The translations under genes were made by a program, and so were the position numbers. Below, piece after piece: positions 63,135 through 64,000 of a DNA stretch of 64,000 bases. Each line of letters opens with the position of its first letter. Position 1 is the first letter of the stretch. Source of the stretch: Quadrisphaera setariae (GTDB lineage: Bacteria; Actinomycetota; Actinomycetes; Actinomycetales; Quadrisphaeraceae); the NCBI RefSeq assembly GCF_008041935.1, contig NZ_VKAC01000008.1, forward strand, positions 178,977 to 242,976, given 5' to 3'. The notes beneath the pieces were generated by a model. That model did not search any database and had not been told where the DNA came from. It saw nothing but the letters and a program-made list of their open reading frames with translations.

Positions 63135-63841
63135 GGGTCCAGCCTGCCAGCCAGCGCCTGCACCAGCGCCGCGGCGACCTCCTCCACGGTCACGCGCTCA
63201 CCCGGGACGTGGTCGGCCACCGCGCCGACGGTCGCCGGGTCGAGGTCGAGCCCGAGGGCGGCGTACACGTCGGTCGTGACCGCCCGCAGCGGCGCCGCGT
63301 CGTCCACGACGAGCAGCGTCGAGACGAGGTAGGCGTGCCGCGTCTGGCGCTGCGCGGTGCCCGCGACCTTCGTCGCCCCGGCGGCGCCGACGACGTGCAC
63401 CGAGTGCTTGCCGGGGCAGTACTCGCGGGGCAGCTCGCCCATCCGGGCGTCCAGGCCGAGGCCCTCGAGCACCTCGACGAGCGCGTCGGCGACCAGCTCG
63501 AAGCGCTCGGTCATGCCGCGGCGGGGGTCGTCGCTGCGGCCGACGACGTCGACGACGAGCGTCTGCTGGTGGTACGGCGCCATCCTGCCGCCGACGGGCC
63601 GCACCACCGGCGCGAACCCGTGCTCGCGGGCCACCCCCTGAGCGGCGGCGAAGCCGGACAGGAGCGCGTCGCGGCGGCTGAACGCCGCCGTCGGCTCTGG
63701 GCGCAGCAGCCGGACGAGCTGGGGGCTGCGCCCCTCGCCGACGTCTGCGAGCAGAGCGAGGCGGCGCGCGGCGTCGTCGTCGGGGGGCAGCGGGGCGAGC
63801 GCGAGGCGGTCCTCCAGCTCGAACGCGGCGGTGGTCACCAC
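63131..63841 (-). CDS. lipoate-protein ligase A family protein
   Basis: This 236-residue biotin/lipoate A/B ligase fold has RPVGGRMAPYHQQTLVVDVV as the ligand loop (the usual RxGGG is altered to VGGRM) and the Lys-containing ATKVAGTAQRQTRHAYL. It may attach lipoate or octanoate to a carrier domain or act as an octanoyltransferase. The altered loop makes the exact reaction uncertain. It is coupled to the serine hydrolase. Confidence 0.82.
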   Translation of the reverse strand: MVTTAAFELEDRLALAPLPPDDDAARRLALLADVGEGRSPQLVRLLRPEPTAAFSRRDALLSGFAAAQGVAREHGFAPVVRPVGGRMAPYHQQTLVVDVVGRSDDPRRGMTERFELVADALVEVLEGLGLDARMGELPREYCPGKHSVHVVGAAGATKVAGTAQRQTRHAYLVSTLLVVDDAAPLRAVTTDVYAALGLDLDPATVGAVADHVPGERVTVEEVAAALVQALAGRLDP

Positions 63842-63855
63842 GAGATGGTCGCCCC

Positions 63856-64000
63856 TCAGCTGAAGCGTGCCAGCACGGCGGACGCCTCCTGGCGGGCGGG
63901 GCCGGCGGCTGAGGCGGCGCCCAGGTGGGCCAGGTGTGCCGGCAGGCTCCCACCGCGGGCGGCCAGCGCCGCCGCGTACAGCCGCCCCGCGCGGTAGGAG
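63856..64000 (-). CDS. C-terminus of an unidentified protein, partial
   Basis: The reading frame enters from the right edge and ends at a TGA (63856-63858). The 47 visible residues start SYRAGRLYAAALAARGG and end QEASAVLARFS. They are helical and Ala-rich. Too short to assign. It runs toward the lipoate-ligase gene with 14 bases between them, so they may share a transcript. Confidence 0.55.
   Translation of the reverse strand, partial: SYRAGRLYAAALAARGGSLPAHLAHLGAASAAGPARQEASAVLARFS

Overview
This is a very GC-rich chromosomal window with dense genes, many GTG starts and frequent 4-base GTGA/ATGA stop-start overlaps. Gene families (ECF sigma factor with a CU044_5270-type partner, F420/LLM oxidoreductases, emfourin next to a thermolysin-like protease, DUF4190 protein, GriI/GriH-type aldolase and cyclase) point to an actinobacterium. 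Kineosporiaceae-like genera would fit, but I cannot prove the genus from sequence alone. I saw no rRNA, tRNA, CRISPR array, integrase or transposase.

Layout. 1-5.7 kb: a partial hypothetical gene, an ECF sigma factor operon, an anchored protein, a MazG-like NTP pyrophosphohydrolase and a methyltransferase. 5.7-13 kb: a membrane glycosyltransferase, a CPA1 Na+/H+ antiporter, a GH92 alpha-mannosidase and a GT4-type glycosyltransferase. 13-20.1 kb: catabolic locus A. Here RraA-type aldolase, crotonase-like protein, aldehyde dehydrogenase and iron alcohol dehydrogenase face a second RraA protein and a GntR/FCD regulator across an intergenic region with two near-identical perfect palindromes. 20.2-25.7 kb: lipoprotein-like genes, one lacking a start codon, and an isolated GriI/GriH pair expected to make 3-amino-4-hydroxybenzoate.

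25.8-39.1 kb: catabolic locus B, an 11-gene leftward operon. It encodes RraA, HIBADH-family dehydrogenase, two sugar ABC permeases, substrate-binding lipoprotein, CoA-transferase, crotonase-like protein, COG3618 amidohydrolase, CaiE-like hexapeptide protein and two Gfo/Idh/MocA dehydrogenases. A rightward GntR, D-2-hydroxyacid dehydrogenase and FAH-family hydrolase set diverges from it. TTGTNNACA-type sites lie at the GntR promoter and inside the operon. The crotonase-like proteins of A and B both lack the two catalytic glutamates and share a Pro-Val-Ala-Arg-Thr-Leu-Gly-Asn-Cys signature. With the shared RraA and GntR genes, this suggests two versions of an unassigned hydroxy-acid or sugar-acid degradation pathway.

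39-57.6 kb: housekeeping and signalling genes. These include DUF4190, rhodanese and diguanylate cyclase genes, reductases, SDRs, GNAT proteins, a tandem pair of membrane GGDEF proteins (one with an EAL domain lacking its hallmark residues), a pxpA / pxpB-pxpC fusion 5-oxoprolinase unit, a permuted papain-like hydrolase, and an orphan protein resembling the JetD/TIGR02679 family. 57.6-64 kb: an M4 protease and its emfourin-type inhibitor separated by a broken DUF559-like gene and a five-unit short repeat array, then NhaA, a serine hydrolase and a lipoate-ligase-family protein.
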